A program made the translations under genes and the position numbers. A stretch of DNA of 64,000 nucleotides from Microvirga terricola (GTDB lineage Bacteria; Pseudomonadota; Alphaproteobacteria; Rhizobiales; Beijerinckiaceae). This document shows positions 15,379 through 24,270 of the stretch, one piece after another. The stretch covers positions 61,003 to 125,002 of the forward strand of contig NZ_JAATJS010000008.1 in assembly GCF_011777495.1 (NCBI RefSeq), written 5' to 3'. The first letter of the stretch is position 1. Every line of letters starts with the position of its first letter. Under the pieces are notes generated by a model. It was not told the DNA's origin and did not search any database. It saw nothing but the letters and a program-made list of their open reading frames with translations.

Positions 15379-16743
15379 ATGAAGTCGCTCGCTTTCGTCC
15401 CATTCAGAGCCGTGTATGCGGCGGTTCGGGCACGCTTAGGCCGCTTCGCAACCAACCAGAGCGGTAACGTCGCGGTACTCACCGCCCTCGCACTCCCCGC
15501 TTTGATCGGAGCTACCGGGCTGGGGGTGGAAGCCTCCTATTGGTACCTTACCCAGCGTTCCATGCAAAATGCCGCCGATTCCGCAGTAATCGCCGCGGCG
15601 ACGAACGGGACCGGGAATTACAAGGCAGAGGCCAAGGCGGCCGCAGCTAAATACGGCTTTGTGGACGGCGTGAACAATATCTCGGTAGTGGCGTCGAATA
15701 CGGCGTCGTGCCCAGCCGGCGGGGCCAATTGTTACAGCGCCACGATTACGGGTTATGTGCCGCTGTTTCTGTCTCAGGTGGCTGGCTATAAGGGCGAGGT
15801 TGTCGGCAATGGCCCACCGCAAACAAAACTCAGTGCGACCGCTGTTGCGCGTCTCGATTTAATGCCGCGGGAGTATTGCGTTCTGGCGCTCGGGACGGAA
15901 GGTATCGCATTCGGGTCGAATGGCGCGCCGAAAGCCGACTTGGCCGGGTGCAGTATCATGTCGAATGCAGGCGCCCGCTGTAACGGTAACAACCTGGGCG
16001 CAGACTACGGCGACGCCGCGGGCAAGAATGAAGGTTGCGGGGTTGTCCAGCGATCAAATGTGCCTCCGCTGGCCGATCCGTACGCCGGATTGAGGTCGAA
16101 CATTCCTCCCGATCCCTGCGGAGGCATGTATAGTAAGATGGGAAGTCCAAATTTCCCAGCCGCGAACACGTGGCACGGGACTGTCACACTTGGGTCTGGT
16201 CCCTACAACGTATGCGGCGACTTGGTGCTCGGAAGTGATGTTACGATCCATACACCGCCTCAGGGCGCCGTCCTCGTGATCTGGAACGGGCAGCTCTATA
16301 CCGGCAAGAAGCCGAACGGCCGCACGTTGCGCACCGATGCCAACTCCGCTCTCACGATCGTCTTCACCGGGACAAACGCAGCTGGGTACACCCACACTCC
16401 GACCGGAGACGGCACCCTTGACTTCGCGGCACCAACTACCGGGCCTTGGAAAGGTATCGCCATCTATCAGGACCCGAACCTAACCACCGGCGTCAACATC
16501 ACCGAAGCAGGGAATACCCCCACCTGGAAGATCACCGGGATGGTCTACCTGCCACACTCAAGCGTGACGCTGAGCGGCGTGGTCGACAAGTCCAGCGACG
16601 GCAAGTCATGCTTCGGCCTCGTCGTAGACAACCTGACCATCAACGGGACCGGCGCGATTATGGCGCATGGAGGTTGCGCCGAAGCAGGTGTTGACCTGCC
16701 CACCGGCACCGCGCCGACGGGACGCGGAGCACTGGTCCTCTAA
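15379..16743 (+). CDS. TadG-like pilus-assembly protein
   Basis: 454 aa. A cytoplasmic N-terminus leads into one membrane segment at about residues 35-55 (SGNVAVLTALALPALIGATG), the TadE/TadG-type anchor, and then YLTQRSMQNAADSAVIAAA. The large outer part has many cysteines (CSIMSNAGARC, DPCGGM, YNVCGDLVLG, SCFGL, GGC) and a repetitive, glycine- and threonine-rich beta pattern to the end. The start follows GGGG eight bases upstream. It is first of three plus-strand minor pilin-like genes. TadG proteins usually carry a von Willebrand-type domain; I do not see one here, so this is the shorter TadG-like type. Confidence 0.82.
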   Translation: MKSLAFVPFRAVYAAVRARLGRFATNQSGNVAVLTALALPALIGATGLGVEASYWYLTQRSMQNAADSAVIAAATNGTGNYKAEAKAAAAKYGFVDGVNNISVVASNTASCPAGGANCYSATITGYVPLFLSQVAGYKGEVVGNGPPQTKLSATAVARLDLMPREYCVLALGTEGIAFGSNGAPKADLAGCSIMSNAGARCNGNNLGADYGDAAGKNEGCGVVQRSNVPPLADPYAGLRSNIPPDPCGGMYSKMGSPNFPAANTWHGTVTLGSGPYNVCGDLVLGSDVTIHTPPQGAVLVIWNGQLYTGKKPNGRTLRTDANSALTIVFTGTNAAGYTHTPTGDGTLDFAAPTTGPWKGIAIYQDPNLTTGVNITEAGNTPTWKITGMVYLPHSSVTLSGVVDKSSDGKSCFGLVVDNLTINGTGAIMAHGGCAEAGVDLPTGTAPTGRGALVL

Positions 16744-16781
16744 ATGTGACGCTCCACGATGGCGCATGTAGGCTGAAGATC

Positions 16782-17360
16782 ATGAAGCTCATTCCGGCCG
16801 GGCGCGACAACCGCAATCGCAAGTTCAGCCAGCGCTCTCGTTCTCTCTGGAGCGACAATCGCGGCGTGGCTGGAATCGAGTTCGCCCTGGTCGCTGGCAT
16901 TTTGTGCGTTCTCTTGCTGAACGGTATCGAGTTGGCTCGTTATGCCTATATCGCGATGCAAGTGCAGAATGCTGCGCAGATCGGCGCGCAATCGGCGTGG
17001 AAAGCATGCGACCCCACCAAGGAGCTGCCAGCGACGACCAAGTGTCCGGGACTGGGCGCTGCAGTTGTCAGAGCGATCAGGAGCACGACGCTCGGCGACG
17101 ATGTCATGCTGCAGGAAAACTCTCCCTCAGAGGCCTATTACTGTCTCAATAATGCCAACGCTTTGATACCGGACGGTGGAATTCCTCTCGGAAGCAAGCC
17201 TTCCAACTGCAATACGATTGCAGGTGCTCAAGCCGGTCAACCGGGAGATTACATCAAGGTTGGTGTCACCTACGCGTACCAGCCACTGTTTCTTGACTTT
17301 ACGGTGGGACGTTTCTTCGACGGAACGATCACCAAAACAACCCACATGCGGTTACTCTAA
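16782..17360 (+). CDS. TadE-family minor pseudopilin
   Basis: 192 aa. TadE signature NRGVAGIEFALVAGILCVLL at about residues 26-45: a charged start, then G-x-A-G-IEFAL and a membrane segment. Outside the membrane follow IAMQVQNAAQIGAQSAWKAC and several cysteines. TadE-like pseudopilins are processed by the prepilin peptidase and take part in pilus assembly. It lies 38 bases after the tadG-like gene and three bases before the next tadE-like gene, so the three form an operon. A GTG twelve codons earlier is possible but adds residues before the normal start. Confidence 0.85.
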   Translation: MKLIPAGRDNRNRKFSQRSRSLWSDNRGVAGIEFALVAGILCVLLLNGIELARYAYIAMQVQNAAQIGAQSAWKACDPTKELPATTKCPGLGAAVVRAIRSTTLGDDVMLQENSPSEAYYCLNNANALIPDGGIPLGSKPSNCNTIAGAQAGQPGDYIKVGVTYAYQPLFLDFTVGRFFDGTITKTTHMRLL

Positions 17361-17363
17361 GAC

Positions 17364-17723
17364 ATGAGAGAAGGTTGGGCAAAAAAGGTGCGGGACGACG
17401 AGCGAGGCGCGACTGCGATCGAGTTCGCTCTGGTTGCGCCAGCTTTCCTTGCGCTCATCCTCGGCATATTCCAGTTGTCTCTGCTTGGACTTACCGTAGC
17501 AAGCCTCAATTATTCCGTGGAGAAGGCCGCGCGCTGCGATGCGATCTCGACGAAGTGTCCCGACGTCACGACCTACTATTTTGCCCCGGCCCCCATTCCA
17601 GTATTCACACACGACAAAGCCGCAGTCTGCGGCGCATCGGTCAGCGCGACTGTGACCTATCAGTTGAATGTGCTGATCTATCAAGCATCGATTCCGCTAT
17701 CCGCGTCCGCATGTTTCCCCTAG
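17364..17723 (+). CDS. TadE-family minor pseudopilin
   Basis: 119 aa with the TadE pattern ERGATAIEFALVAPAFLALI at about residues 13-32, followed by the helix continuation (LNYSVEKAARC) and three further cysteines in a short periplasmic domain (TKCPDV, VCGAS, SACFP). Third gene of the plus-strand pseudopilin operon, convergent with tadC. Likely a substrate of the CpaA peptidase encoded about 6 kb downstream. Confidence 0.86.
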   Translation: MREGWAKKVRDDERGATAIEFALVAPAFLALILGIFQLSLLGLTVASLNYSVEKAARCDAISTKCPDVTTYYFAPAPIPVFTHDKAAVCGASVSATVTYQLNVLIYQASIPLSASACFP

Positions 17724-17782
17724 AGAGACTGGTCGTGAATATCGCCGACCACGGGCGCTCCTAACGGGTCCTCACGCCTGTT

Positions 17783-18748
17783 CTAGAGCTTCATGATCTG
17801 GATGATCGCCGGCGTAAGAATAACGGCGAACAGGACGGGCAGGAAGAACACGATCATCGGCACGGTGAGCTTCGGTGGCAACGCAGCAGCTTTCTTCTCC
17901 GCCTCGCTCATTCTCATATCCCGGTTTTCTTGTGCTTGAACGCGAAGCGCTTGGCCGAGCGCAGTTCCATATTTTTCTGCTTGAATGAGGCTCGTGACGA
18001 CACCTTTGACGCCGTCGAGCCCCGTGCGCTCAGCGAGATTCTCATACGCTTTGCGACGATCTTGCAGGTACGACAGCTCGGCCGTGGTTAAGCCCAACTC
18101 TTCCGCAAGCTCTACGGATTGAGAACCAATTTCTGCAGAAACCTTACGAAGGGCACCTTCGATGCCCATCCCGCTTTCAACGCTAATGAGCAAGAGATCA
18201 AGCGCGTCCGGCCATGATCTGCGGATCGAGATCTGTCGTTTCGTGATCTTGTTCTTCACATACAGCGGTGGAGCATAGTAGCCAAGCCCGGCTCCGGCCA
18301 TGACAATCGCCAGCTTTACGAAAAGCGGGTACTCAAGGTGCAGGATGATGAAAACATACAAGACCATCAGAATAGCCATTCCGACCGGCGCGAGCTGTCG
18401 AACAGCGAGATAGGTCACAATCGGCCCCTCGCCGCGATACCCAGCCATCCGCAGCATCTTGACCGTCTCGCTATCCTCCGTTGCCGAGAGACTGAGATGA
18501 TCAACGACAAGCTTGTAGATCCGCTTCGGTTCGCTCCTGAGAGATATCTGTCTTTCCTTGCCGTTTAAACGGCTACGCTCACGCACCCGAATGCGTTCAC
18601 TTTCGCTGGTGACTTGAGCCATCCGATCGGTGAGGTGGTCGCGAACAAAATACGGCCAGGATACCACGAGCACGGCAGCGATAACCGCAATCGCGGCCGA
18701 TAACGCGATGAGCATGTCCGCATTCGCGGTGACCAAAGCGATATCCAT
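17783..18748 (-). CDS. tadC: Tad pilus inner-membrane platform protein TadC
   Basis: 321 aa, T2SF (GspF-like) fold: N-terminal membrane segment (about 8-32), a cytoplasmic stretch, a pair of membrane segments (about 115-155), the T2SF helical domain (about 180-285: SWPDALDLLLISVESGMGIE, AEEKYGTALGQALRVQA pattern) and a final membrane segment. With TadB it forms the inner-membrane base on which the CpaF ATPase acts. Last gene of the flp-cpaABEF-tadBC run, eight bases after tadB. Confidence 0.94.
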   Translation of the reverse strand: MDIALVTANADMLIALSAAIAVIAAVLVVSWPYFVRDHLTDRMAQVTSESERIRVRERSRLNGKERQISLRSEPKRIYKLVVDHLSLSATEDSETVKMLRMAGYRGEGPIVTYLAVRQLAPVGMAILMVLYVFIILHLEYPLFVKLAIVMAGAGLGYYAPPLYVKNKITKRQISIRRSWPDALDLLLISVESGMGIEGALRKVSAEIGSQSVELAEELGLTTAELSYLQDRRKAYENLAERTGLDGVKGVVTSLIQAEKYGTALGQALRVQAQENRDMRMSEAEKKAAALPPKLTVPMIVFFLPVLFAVILTPAIIQIMKL

Positions 18749-18756
18749 CCCGATCC

Positions 18757-19779
18757 TCAGAAATCAAAGTTGATCATCTTGCGCATCATCAATATGCCGA
18801 AGCCCATCCATACGGCACACGCAGCAAGAACCAGTTTGCCGACAAGGGTCGTGAACAACAGCGAGATGTAGCCCGGGGCGGAAAGGTACAACAGGCAGGT
18901 GACGACCACCGGCAGCGATCCTATGATGCCGGCAGAGGCCTTTGCCTCAGAGCTCATCGCTCGAATCCTGCTTGCCATTTTTTTTCGCTCTCGCAGGACC
19001 TTGGAGAGATTTCCAAGAGCCTCTGAAAGGTTGCCTCCCGAACGGCTCTGCAGCGAGATGACGATGGCGAAGAAATTGGCTTCCGCGACTGGAATACGTT
19101 CAGGAAGCCGTTGCACAGCTTGGTCCATTGGCACCCCCAAGGTCTGATCGTCCAGGATCACTCTGATCTCGCTCCGAACCGGCTCTTTTGCTTCTGCTGC
19201 GATGATCCTGAGGCAGTCAAGAAGAGGCAAACCCGCTTTGACACCGCGCACGATCACATCGACCGCATTCGGGAACTCGGCCGTGAAAGCCTTGAAGCGG
19301 TCAGCGCGTTTCTTAGTGACGTAAAAATGAGGCAACAAAAGTCCACCGGCGAGACCGAAACCCAAAGCGGGCAAAGGACTAACACCGAAAATGACAAGAG
19401 CAATCAACCATGAAATAACACCGGCAACGAGGCAGACAACGAGGTAAGTCCGCTTGCTCCAGTTCAAGCCGGCTTGCCGCATGCGAATTGCGAGTGATGG
19501 CTTCACCCCTTTTTTAGCCTTCTGCTGCTCTTCGAGATTTCTCAGCGTCGCTTCGATCGAGCGTTTCCGGGCTCCCTCATCGGCGCCACTAGCGCGACTG
19601 GCCGGCTCATCCCACCCTGCAACCGCGGCAAGCCGCCTGCCACTCTCCGAGCGCCGCCCGGTTCGGGCGTAAAGTAAAGAAACGACAATGCCGCCAACAC
19701 AGAGCGCGGCAAGCACTGCAGCGACTACGGAGATAAGCTCCGGTGATAGCGTCGCTCCAACTTGCGCGAATGAAGGCAT
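18757..19779 (-). CDS. tadB: Tad pilus inner-membrane platform protein TadB
   Basis: 340 aa. Membrane segment about 15-38, cytoplasmic region with DEGARKRSIEATLRNLEEQQ, a pair of membrane segments (about 105-150), the T2SF domain (FPNAVDVIVRGVKAGLPLLD, FAIVISLQSRSGGNLSEALG) and C-terminal membrane segments. The start is the ATG of MPSFAQVG, whose A is also the last base of the cpaF stop (TGATG), so translation is coupled; a frame 26 codons longer would run back into cpaF. Partner of TadC. Confidence 0.94.
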   Translation of the reverse strand: MPSFAQVGATLSPELISVVAAVLAALCVGGIVVSLLYARTGRRSESGRRLAAVAGWDEPASRASGADEGARKRSIEATLRNLEEQQKAKKGVKPSLAIRMRQAGLNWSKRTYLVVCLVAGVISWLIALVIFGVSPLPALGFGLAGGLLLPHFYVTKKRADRFKAFTAEFPNAVDVIVRGVKAGLPLLDCLRIIAAEAKEPVRSEIRVILDDQTLGVPMDQAVQRLPERIPVAEANFFAIVISLQSRSGGNLSEALGNLSKVLRERKKMASRIRAMSSEAKASAGIIGSLPVVVTCLLYLSAPGYISLLFTTLVGKLVLAACAVWMGFGILMMRKMINFDF

Positions 19780-21269
19780 CACTCCGCCACCCTCTCGGCA
19801 GCATCGAGTGCCGCGGCGAGGCGCTTCTCCTCGCTGTAATAGCGGGCGCGATCCCAAAACTTGGGTCGGCCAACTCCGGTAGAACGATGCCGTCCAATGA
19901 TGTTGCCCTGTGGGTCCTCGCCCTCGAGATCGTATACAAAGAGGTCCTGCGTGGTAATAATATCCCCTTCAAGACCAAGCACTTCGGTAATGTGCGTGAT
20001 CCGACGCGAACCATCCCTCAAACGCGCCGCTTGAATGATGACATCGATAGAGGACACAATCATCTCGCGGATCGTCTTCGACGGCAGCGTGTAGCCACCC
20101 ATCGTAATCATGGATTCCAGGCGGGAGAGTGCTTCTCGAGGGGAGTTCGCATGAAGGGTTCCCATCGAGCCATCATGGCCGGTATTCATCGCCTGGAGCA
20201 AATCAAAGGCCTCAGGGCCGCGCACCTCGCCGACGATGATGCGCTCGGGGCGCATGCGCAGGCAGTTCCTGACGAGGTCACGCATTGTGACCTGGCCTTC
20301 ACCCTCGATATTGGGCGGGCGCGTCTCCAATCGAACGACGTGCGGCTGCTGCAACTGAAGTTCCGCTGCGTCCTCGCATGTGATTACGCGCTCGGACGGC
20401 TCGATATAAGCGGTGAGGCAGTTCAATAGCGTCGTCTTGCCTGAACCTGTGCCGCCCGAGATAAGGACATTACAACGGACGCGCCCGATGATTTGAAGGA
20501 TCTGCGCTCCTTCCGGCGAGATGGCGCCGAATTTGACAAGCTGATCAAGCGTGAGCTTGTCCTTCTTGAATTTTCGGATCGTCAGGGTTGGCCCATCGAT
20601 TGCCAACGGAAAGGCGATGACATTCACGCGCGATCCGTCGCCGAGACGCGCGTCGCAGATTGGGCTGGATTCGTCGACACGACGACCAACCTGGCTCACG
20701 ATGCGCTGACAGATGTGGAGCAGCTGCGCATTGTCACGAAATTGGATGTCGGTCCGCTGCACTTTTCCGCCGACTTCGATGTAAACTGTATCTGCGCCGT
20801 TGACCATAATGTCAGCGATGTCATCGCGGGCGAGCAGCGGTTCGAGAGGTCCATAACCGAGAACGTCGTTGCAGATGTCCTGGAGGAGATCCGCCTGCTC
20901 GGAGACTGACATGACAATCTTGCGCGCATTCACAATATCAGCAACAATCTCTCCGATTGCATCGCGCGCCTCGATAGCATCCATTTTCGTCAGCTGCGAA
21001 ACGTCGATGGCTTCAATCAGGGCCGCAAAAACCTGCCCCTTGAGCAGATAATATTCATCAGACTTCGCCGCTTGCGGACGAACCGCGGTGGCATCCGGCG
21101 GCCTGGATGCCGCCGTTGACGAGTCCACCGGGCGCACGCGCCCTTTTGGCGGAAGTGGATCCCTCCTGCCTTCTACCGGAGTTCGATCTGATGCTTCGGT
21201 GCTTTCTCGCCGCTGGAGGACCGCGATGTTACTCGAACTGTCACTCGACGGGCCTCTTTTGCCAAACAT
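19779..21269 (-). CDS. cpaF: Flp pilus assembly ATPase CpaF
   Basis: 496-aa GspE-family ATPase. A disordered N-terminus (1-75) precedes the N-terminal domain ([18 protein letters not shown] pattern about 140-160) and the ATPase core: Walker [10 protein letters not shown] at 272-280, [20 protein letters not shown] (Asp box), [20 protein letters not shown] (Walker B) and [20 protein letters not shown] (His box). It drives Flp polymerisation with TadB and TadC. 36 bases after cpaE; the next gene overlaps its stop by one base. Confidence 0.97.
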   Translation of the reverse strand: MFGKRGPSSDSSSNIAVLQRRESTEASDRTPVEGRRDPLPPKGRVRPVDSSTAASRPPDATAVRPQAAKSDEYYLLKGQVFAALIEAIDVSQLTKMDAIEARDAIGEIVADIVNARKIVMSVSEQADLLQDICNDVLGYGPLEPLLARDDIADIMVNGADTVYIEVGGKVQRTDIQFRDNAQLLHICQRIVSQVGRRVDESSPICDARLGDGSRVNVIAFPLAIDGPTLTIRKFKKDKLTLDQLVKFGAISPEGAQILQIIGRVRCNVLISGGTGSGKTTLLNCLTAYIEPSERVITCEDAAELQLQQPHVVRLETRPPNIEGEGQVTMRDLVRNCLRMRPERIIVGEVRGPEAFDLLQAMNTGHDGSMGTLHANSPREALSRLESMITMGGYTLPSKTIREMIVSSIDVIIQAARLRDGSRRITHITEVLGLEGDIITTQDLFVYDLEGEDPQGNIIGRHRSTGVGRPKFWDRARYYSEEKRLAAALDAAERVAE

Positions 21270-21305
21270 GCTGGGAGTTTCCTGTCCTTTTGCAGCAACC
21301 GTTTC

Positions 21306-22637
21306 TCACGCCGCCTTCGAGCCGAACTTCATCTTTCTGATCATTGAGCCGAGGTTGAATGGCCCTTTGCGACGGCTCGGCTTTTGCGCAACGATCCCGC
21401 CGGCGATTTCAGCGAATATCTTGGACGCATGTGCCTTCGCGGACACCTCCGCTACCATCTGACCTTCATTGGAGGCTGTCCCAAAGAGGTGCGGTTCAAA
21501 GGGGATGCAGGCGAGTAGTTCAAGTTGAACAGCCTTGGCAAATTCCGCGGGCTTGATCTCCGGCCGCTTTGCCACGCCAACTTGGTTCAAAATGAGTCTG
21601 GGCGGCGGATCATGGGGACGAGCTTGCCTTAGAAAGGTGATTAGGCTCTTGGCATTTCGAAGGTTGGCCAGATCGGGAACGGCAGTGATGATAATTTCAT
21701 CAGCACCGACCAAAGCGTTTCTCGCCCAAGCGTTCCAGACATGCGGCATGTCCAGGATCAGGAACGGTACGCTCGATTGGGCGACCTCGATCAGCGGATC
21801 GACGGCATTCGCCGCGAGGTCATAACACCTGTCGAGGGTGCCAGGCGCGCGTAGCAGGCTGAAATGATCGCCGCATTTGGCGAGTAGACGGTCGAGCAGA
21901 ACCTCGTCCAGGCGCCCCACATCTTCAATGGCCTCTGCAACACCCTGCCCAGCGTCGAGCCTGAAATCGAGACTCGCCGTGCCGAATGCCAGATCCATGT
22001 CTGCGAGAACAACGTTGGCGCTGAGGTCGCGCGCGATTGTCCATCCCACGTTATGCGCGATAGTGGAGGATCCAACACCGCCCTTGGCGCCCACGAAGGC
22101 GAGTGACTGCCCAAGCTTTTCAGCAGCAAACTCACCGTAGACTCCCGAGATGGCCGCGATGAGGGAAACGGGATCGACGGGCGCAAGCACATAATCGCTG
22201 ACGCGCCGCCCCATCAACTCACGATAAAAACGCACATCGTTCGCGTGCCCGATCACGACCACTTTGGTACCGGTATCACAGACTTCGGCCAGCCGGTCGA
22301 TATCGGCAAGAAAGGCCTCGGGTGCCGCCCGGCTCTCAATGATGATGAGCTGGGGCGTCGGCTCCTGATGGTAGAGTGAGACGGCTGCCGCAATCCCGCC
22401 CTCCCGAAGGGTGACCTGAGCGCGCGCCATCAGTCGATCAGAGGCGGCGCTCCTGATGACATCAGCGACATCGGGGCTGTCGCAGAAGGCGTGGATGCTA
22501 ATGTACGGGATCCGCAAGGCCCCGCGACGATCCGGATTATCAGCGAGAGCCTGCACCTCGTGCCGCTCAGCCGATTGCACCGAAATCGGATCCAGGTCGA
22601 CGGGCTCTGATCGCATCGTTGATCCAAAGTTGGTCAT
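21306..22637 (-). CDS. cpaE: Flp pilus localisation protein CpaE (ParA/MinD-like)
   Basis: 443 aa. Atypical receiver-like N-terminal domain (about 45-180: IIIESRAAPEAFLADIDRLA, TGTKVVVIGHANDVRFYREL) followed by a deviant Walker A P-loop ATPase (SLAFVGAKGGVGSSTIAHNV at about 190-210; ANVVLADMDLAFGTASLDF; FLILDMPHVWNAWARNAL). In Caulobacter CpaE directs pilus proteins to a cell pole. Between cpaB and cpaF where cpaC and cpaD usually intervene; cpaC is about 7 kb away in this genome. Confidence 0.95.
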   Translation of the reverse strand: MTNFGSTMRSEPVDLDPISVQSAERHEVQALADNPDRRGALRIPYISIHAFCDSPDVADVIRSAASDRLMARAQVTLREGGIAAAVSLYHQEPTPQLIIIESRAAPEAFLADIDRLAEVCDTGTKVVVIGHANDVRFYRELMGRRVSDYVLAPVDPVSLIAAISGVYGEFAAEKLGQSLAFVGAKGGVGSSTIAHNVGWTIARDLSANVVLADMDLAFGTASLDFRLDAGQGVAEAIEDVGRLDEVLLDRLLAKCGDHFSLLRAPGTLDRCYDLAANAVDPLIEVAQSSVPFLILDMPHVWNAWARNALVGADEIIITAVPDLANLRNAKSLITFLRQARPHDPPPRLILNQVGVAKRPEIKPAEFAKAVQLELLACIPFEPHLFGTASNEGQMVAEVSAKAHASKIFAEIAGGIVAQKPSRRKGPFNLGSMIRKMKFGSKAA

Positions 22638-22661
22638 CTATGCTCACTCATGCCATGCGCA

Positions 22662-23447
22662 TCATTGAATAATCGTGCCTTCACTCCGGACCTGGACTTC
22701 TTCGCTCTTCCCGGCCCGGAAGATCCTGACCCTGACGCCGCTCTCCGTTGAAGCCATTGGCTTTTCATCCGAATCTGCGATTGAGCGTAGAGCGAGAGAA
22801 AGAGTACCGGCGGCCTGGGCTGCGGAGATTGTCTCCGCTTCCATCGGGCTTACTTCCAGGGTCGCCGTCTTGCCCACGACGACCAACTGGCCCTTCGTTT
22901 CTTCAGCCTTCTGATCAACCGCCAGCACACGGAGATTTTTAAGAAGTATCCGGCTTCGATGCTCGGCTTTCCCATCTCCCCCGCTGGAGATGCTCTGGAT
23001 CACATCGACACGATCGTTGGGAAGGATGAATCCGCCTGCCGTACTTTCTGCAGAGACGCGGATTGCCACAGCTCGCTTACCTGCCGGCAGCATGGAGGCG
23101 AGCATGCCGGAGGGGCCACGTAAAAGCTTCTCCTCTCGGATCGGCTCGCCGGCAATGAAATGGCTTCGCACGAGCACGCCATTGAGGGCGGTCAGCGCGT
23201 CCGGCTTGGCATCACGCGTAATGAAACCAGGACTAACGGCGTCTTTGGGCCAGGCCTGCCAACGCAGACTCTTCTGATCGAGCGCCTGCCCTTGGGCCAG
23301 ATCCGCCGCCGAGACCAACACATCCGCGGTCTGTGCGGGGGGAGTTGGAGCAACCACGACAGTCTCACGCGACCGCGTGGAGAGCACGAGCCACGCAGCC
23401 ATTCCACCGGCCCCGATTGCGATCACGAGAATGATGACGCGAAGCAT
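22662..23447 (-). CDS. cpaB: Flp pilus assembly protein CpaB (RcpC)
   Basis: 261 aa. N-terminal membrane anchor (residues 3-25), then a SAF domain (about 40-110: DVLVSAADLAQGQALDQKSL, GVLVRSHFIAGEPIREEKLL) and the RcpC/CpaB domain (PAGKRAVAIRVSAESTAGGF, LPNDRVDVIQS, LLKNLRVLAVDQKAEETKG, TLEVSPMEAETISAAQAAGT). It is periplasmic and works with the CpaC secretin, possibly contacting peptidoglycan. Second-to-third gene of the flp operon, about 50 bases after cpaA. Confidence 0.95.
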   Translation of the reverse strand: MLRVIILVIAIGAGGMAAWLVLSTRSRETVVVAPTPPAQTADVLVSAADLAQGQALDQKSLRWQAWPKDAVSPGFITRDAKPDALTALNGVLVRSHFIAGEPIREEKLLRGPSGMLASMLPAGKRAVAIRVSAESTAGGFILPNDRVDVIQSISSGGDGKAEHRSRILLKNLRVLAVDQKAEETKGQLVVVGKTATLEVSPMEAETISAAQAAGTLSLALRSIADSDEKPMASTESGVRVRIFRAGKSEEVQVRSEGTIIQ

Positions 23448-23498
23448 GGTTGAAAACCCCCGTCCTTGATCAGGAAGGAACTTCCCAGCGAAGTCGCA

Positions 23499-24014
23499 TC
23501 AGGCCAGGGTTTGCATCCAATGCGTTGCCGGAAAGACAAAAAGCGCCGCGGCTGCAATCGCGACTCCGTAGGGCACTCCGCCCCCCGGTGCATGCAACCG
23601 CATGATCCAAGGCACGGTAAGGCATTGTACGGGTAGAACCGTTAAACGAAACTGAAGAATGAGGATTGTGAAGATTCCGCCAAACAGCGCGGTATGGAGA
23701 ACATAGGCAAGCGTATGATCTGCTCCAAGCCATAATGCAACAACGGCCGCGAGCTTGGCATCGCCGCCACCGACCCAACCGAAACCGAACAGAACAAACA
23801 TGAAGAGCAAAATGCCGCCAGCGCTCGTAACGGCCCAACCGATCTCGCTCCAACCTACGCCTGAGAGCGGGGCGAAAACCGCGTAACTCGTGAGCAGAAA
23901 AAGGATCAACCGATTGCGGATCTGCATCGTCACGAGATCGGCTGCACCCGCCCATATGATGGCGACAACGAAGCACAGGCTTGCAATGTACTTCGCGATA
24001 ATGGCGGCGGCCAT
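23499..24014 (-). CDS. cpaA: Prepilin peptidase CpaA (A24 family, TadV type)
   Basis: 171-aa membrane aspartic peptidase made of about five to six membrane segments. The two catalytic aspartates are visible in DLVTMQIRNRL (about residue 27) and in the GxGD-like motif GWVGGGDAKLAAV (about 73-86). It lacks the N-terminal methylase domain of PilD, as usual for Tad systems. It should cleave Flp and the TadE-type pseudopilins. It follows flp, with a strong hairpin between the two genes. Confidence 0.94.
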   Translation of the reverse strand: MAAAIIAKYIASLCFVVAIIWAGAADLVTMQIRNRLILFLLTSYAVFAPLSGVGWSEIGWAVTSAGGILLFMFVLFGFGWVGGGDAKLAAVVALWLGADHTLAYVLHTALFGGIFTILILQFRLTVLPVQCLTVPWIMRLHAPGGGVPYGVAIAAAALFVFPATHWMQTLA

Positions 24015-24044
24015 GACCTAACTCGGTTATTTTATCGGCGAGAA

Positions 24045-24077
24045 CGAAGCGGACAGAATTGCTGCCTGTCCGCTTCG
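24045..24077 (-). terminator. Strong stem-loop after flp (attenuator or partial terminator)
   Basis: Perfect 12-bp arms CGAAGCGGACAG and CTGTCCGCTTCG with a nine-base loop, starting 17 bases past the flp stop. On the minus strand it is followed by TTCTCGCC, a weak U tract. It should leave flp as the most abundant message while letting some transcripts continue into cpaA, fitting the need for far more pilin than assembly proteins. Confidence 0.7.
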
Positions 24078-24093
24078 AGGGCAAGCATATATC

Positions 24094-24270
24094 CTACTTG
24101 GCGGCTTCTTTAAGCTTATCGCTAACCTTGGTAAAGATGCCATCGAGACTGGTGCCGGCCGCTCCGAGCGCCGCAATGATCACCACCGAAATGAGACCAG
24201 CGATGAGGCCGTATTCGATGGCGGTTGCGCCGGACTCGTCTTTCACGAAACGCGTTACGAGAGACTTCAT
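24094..24270 (-). CDS. flp: Flp-type major pilin
   Basis: 58 aa. Short basic leader, then the Flp cleavage region DESGATAIEYGLIAGLISVV at about residues 12-31: cleavage after the glycine leaves ATAIEYGLIAGL with the conserved glutamate and tyrosine. A single hydrophobic helix is followed by a short polar tail ending in KLKEAAK. The start is the ATG with AAGGA about nine bases upstream; a 22-codon longer frame is not a pilin leader. Head of the cpaABEF-tadBC operon. Confidence 0.96.
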   Translation of the reverse strand: MKSLVTRFVKDESGATAIEYGLIAGLISVVIIAALGAAGTSLDGIFTKVSDKLKEAAK

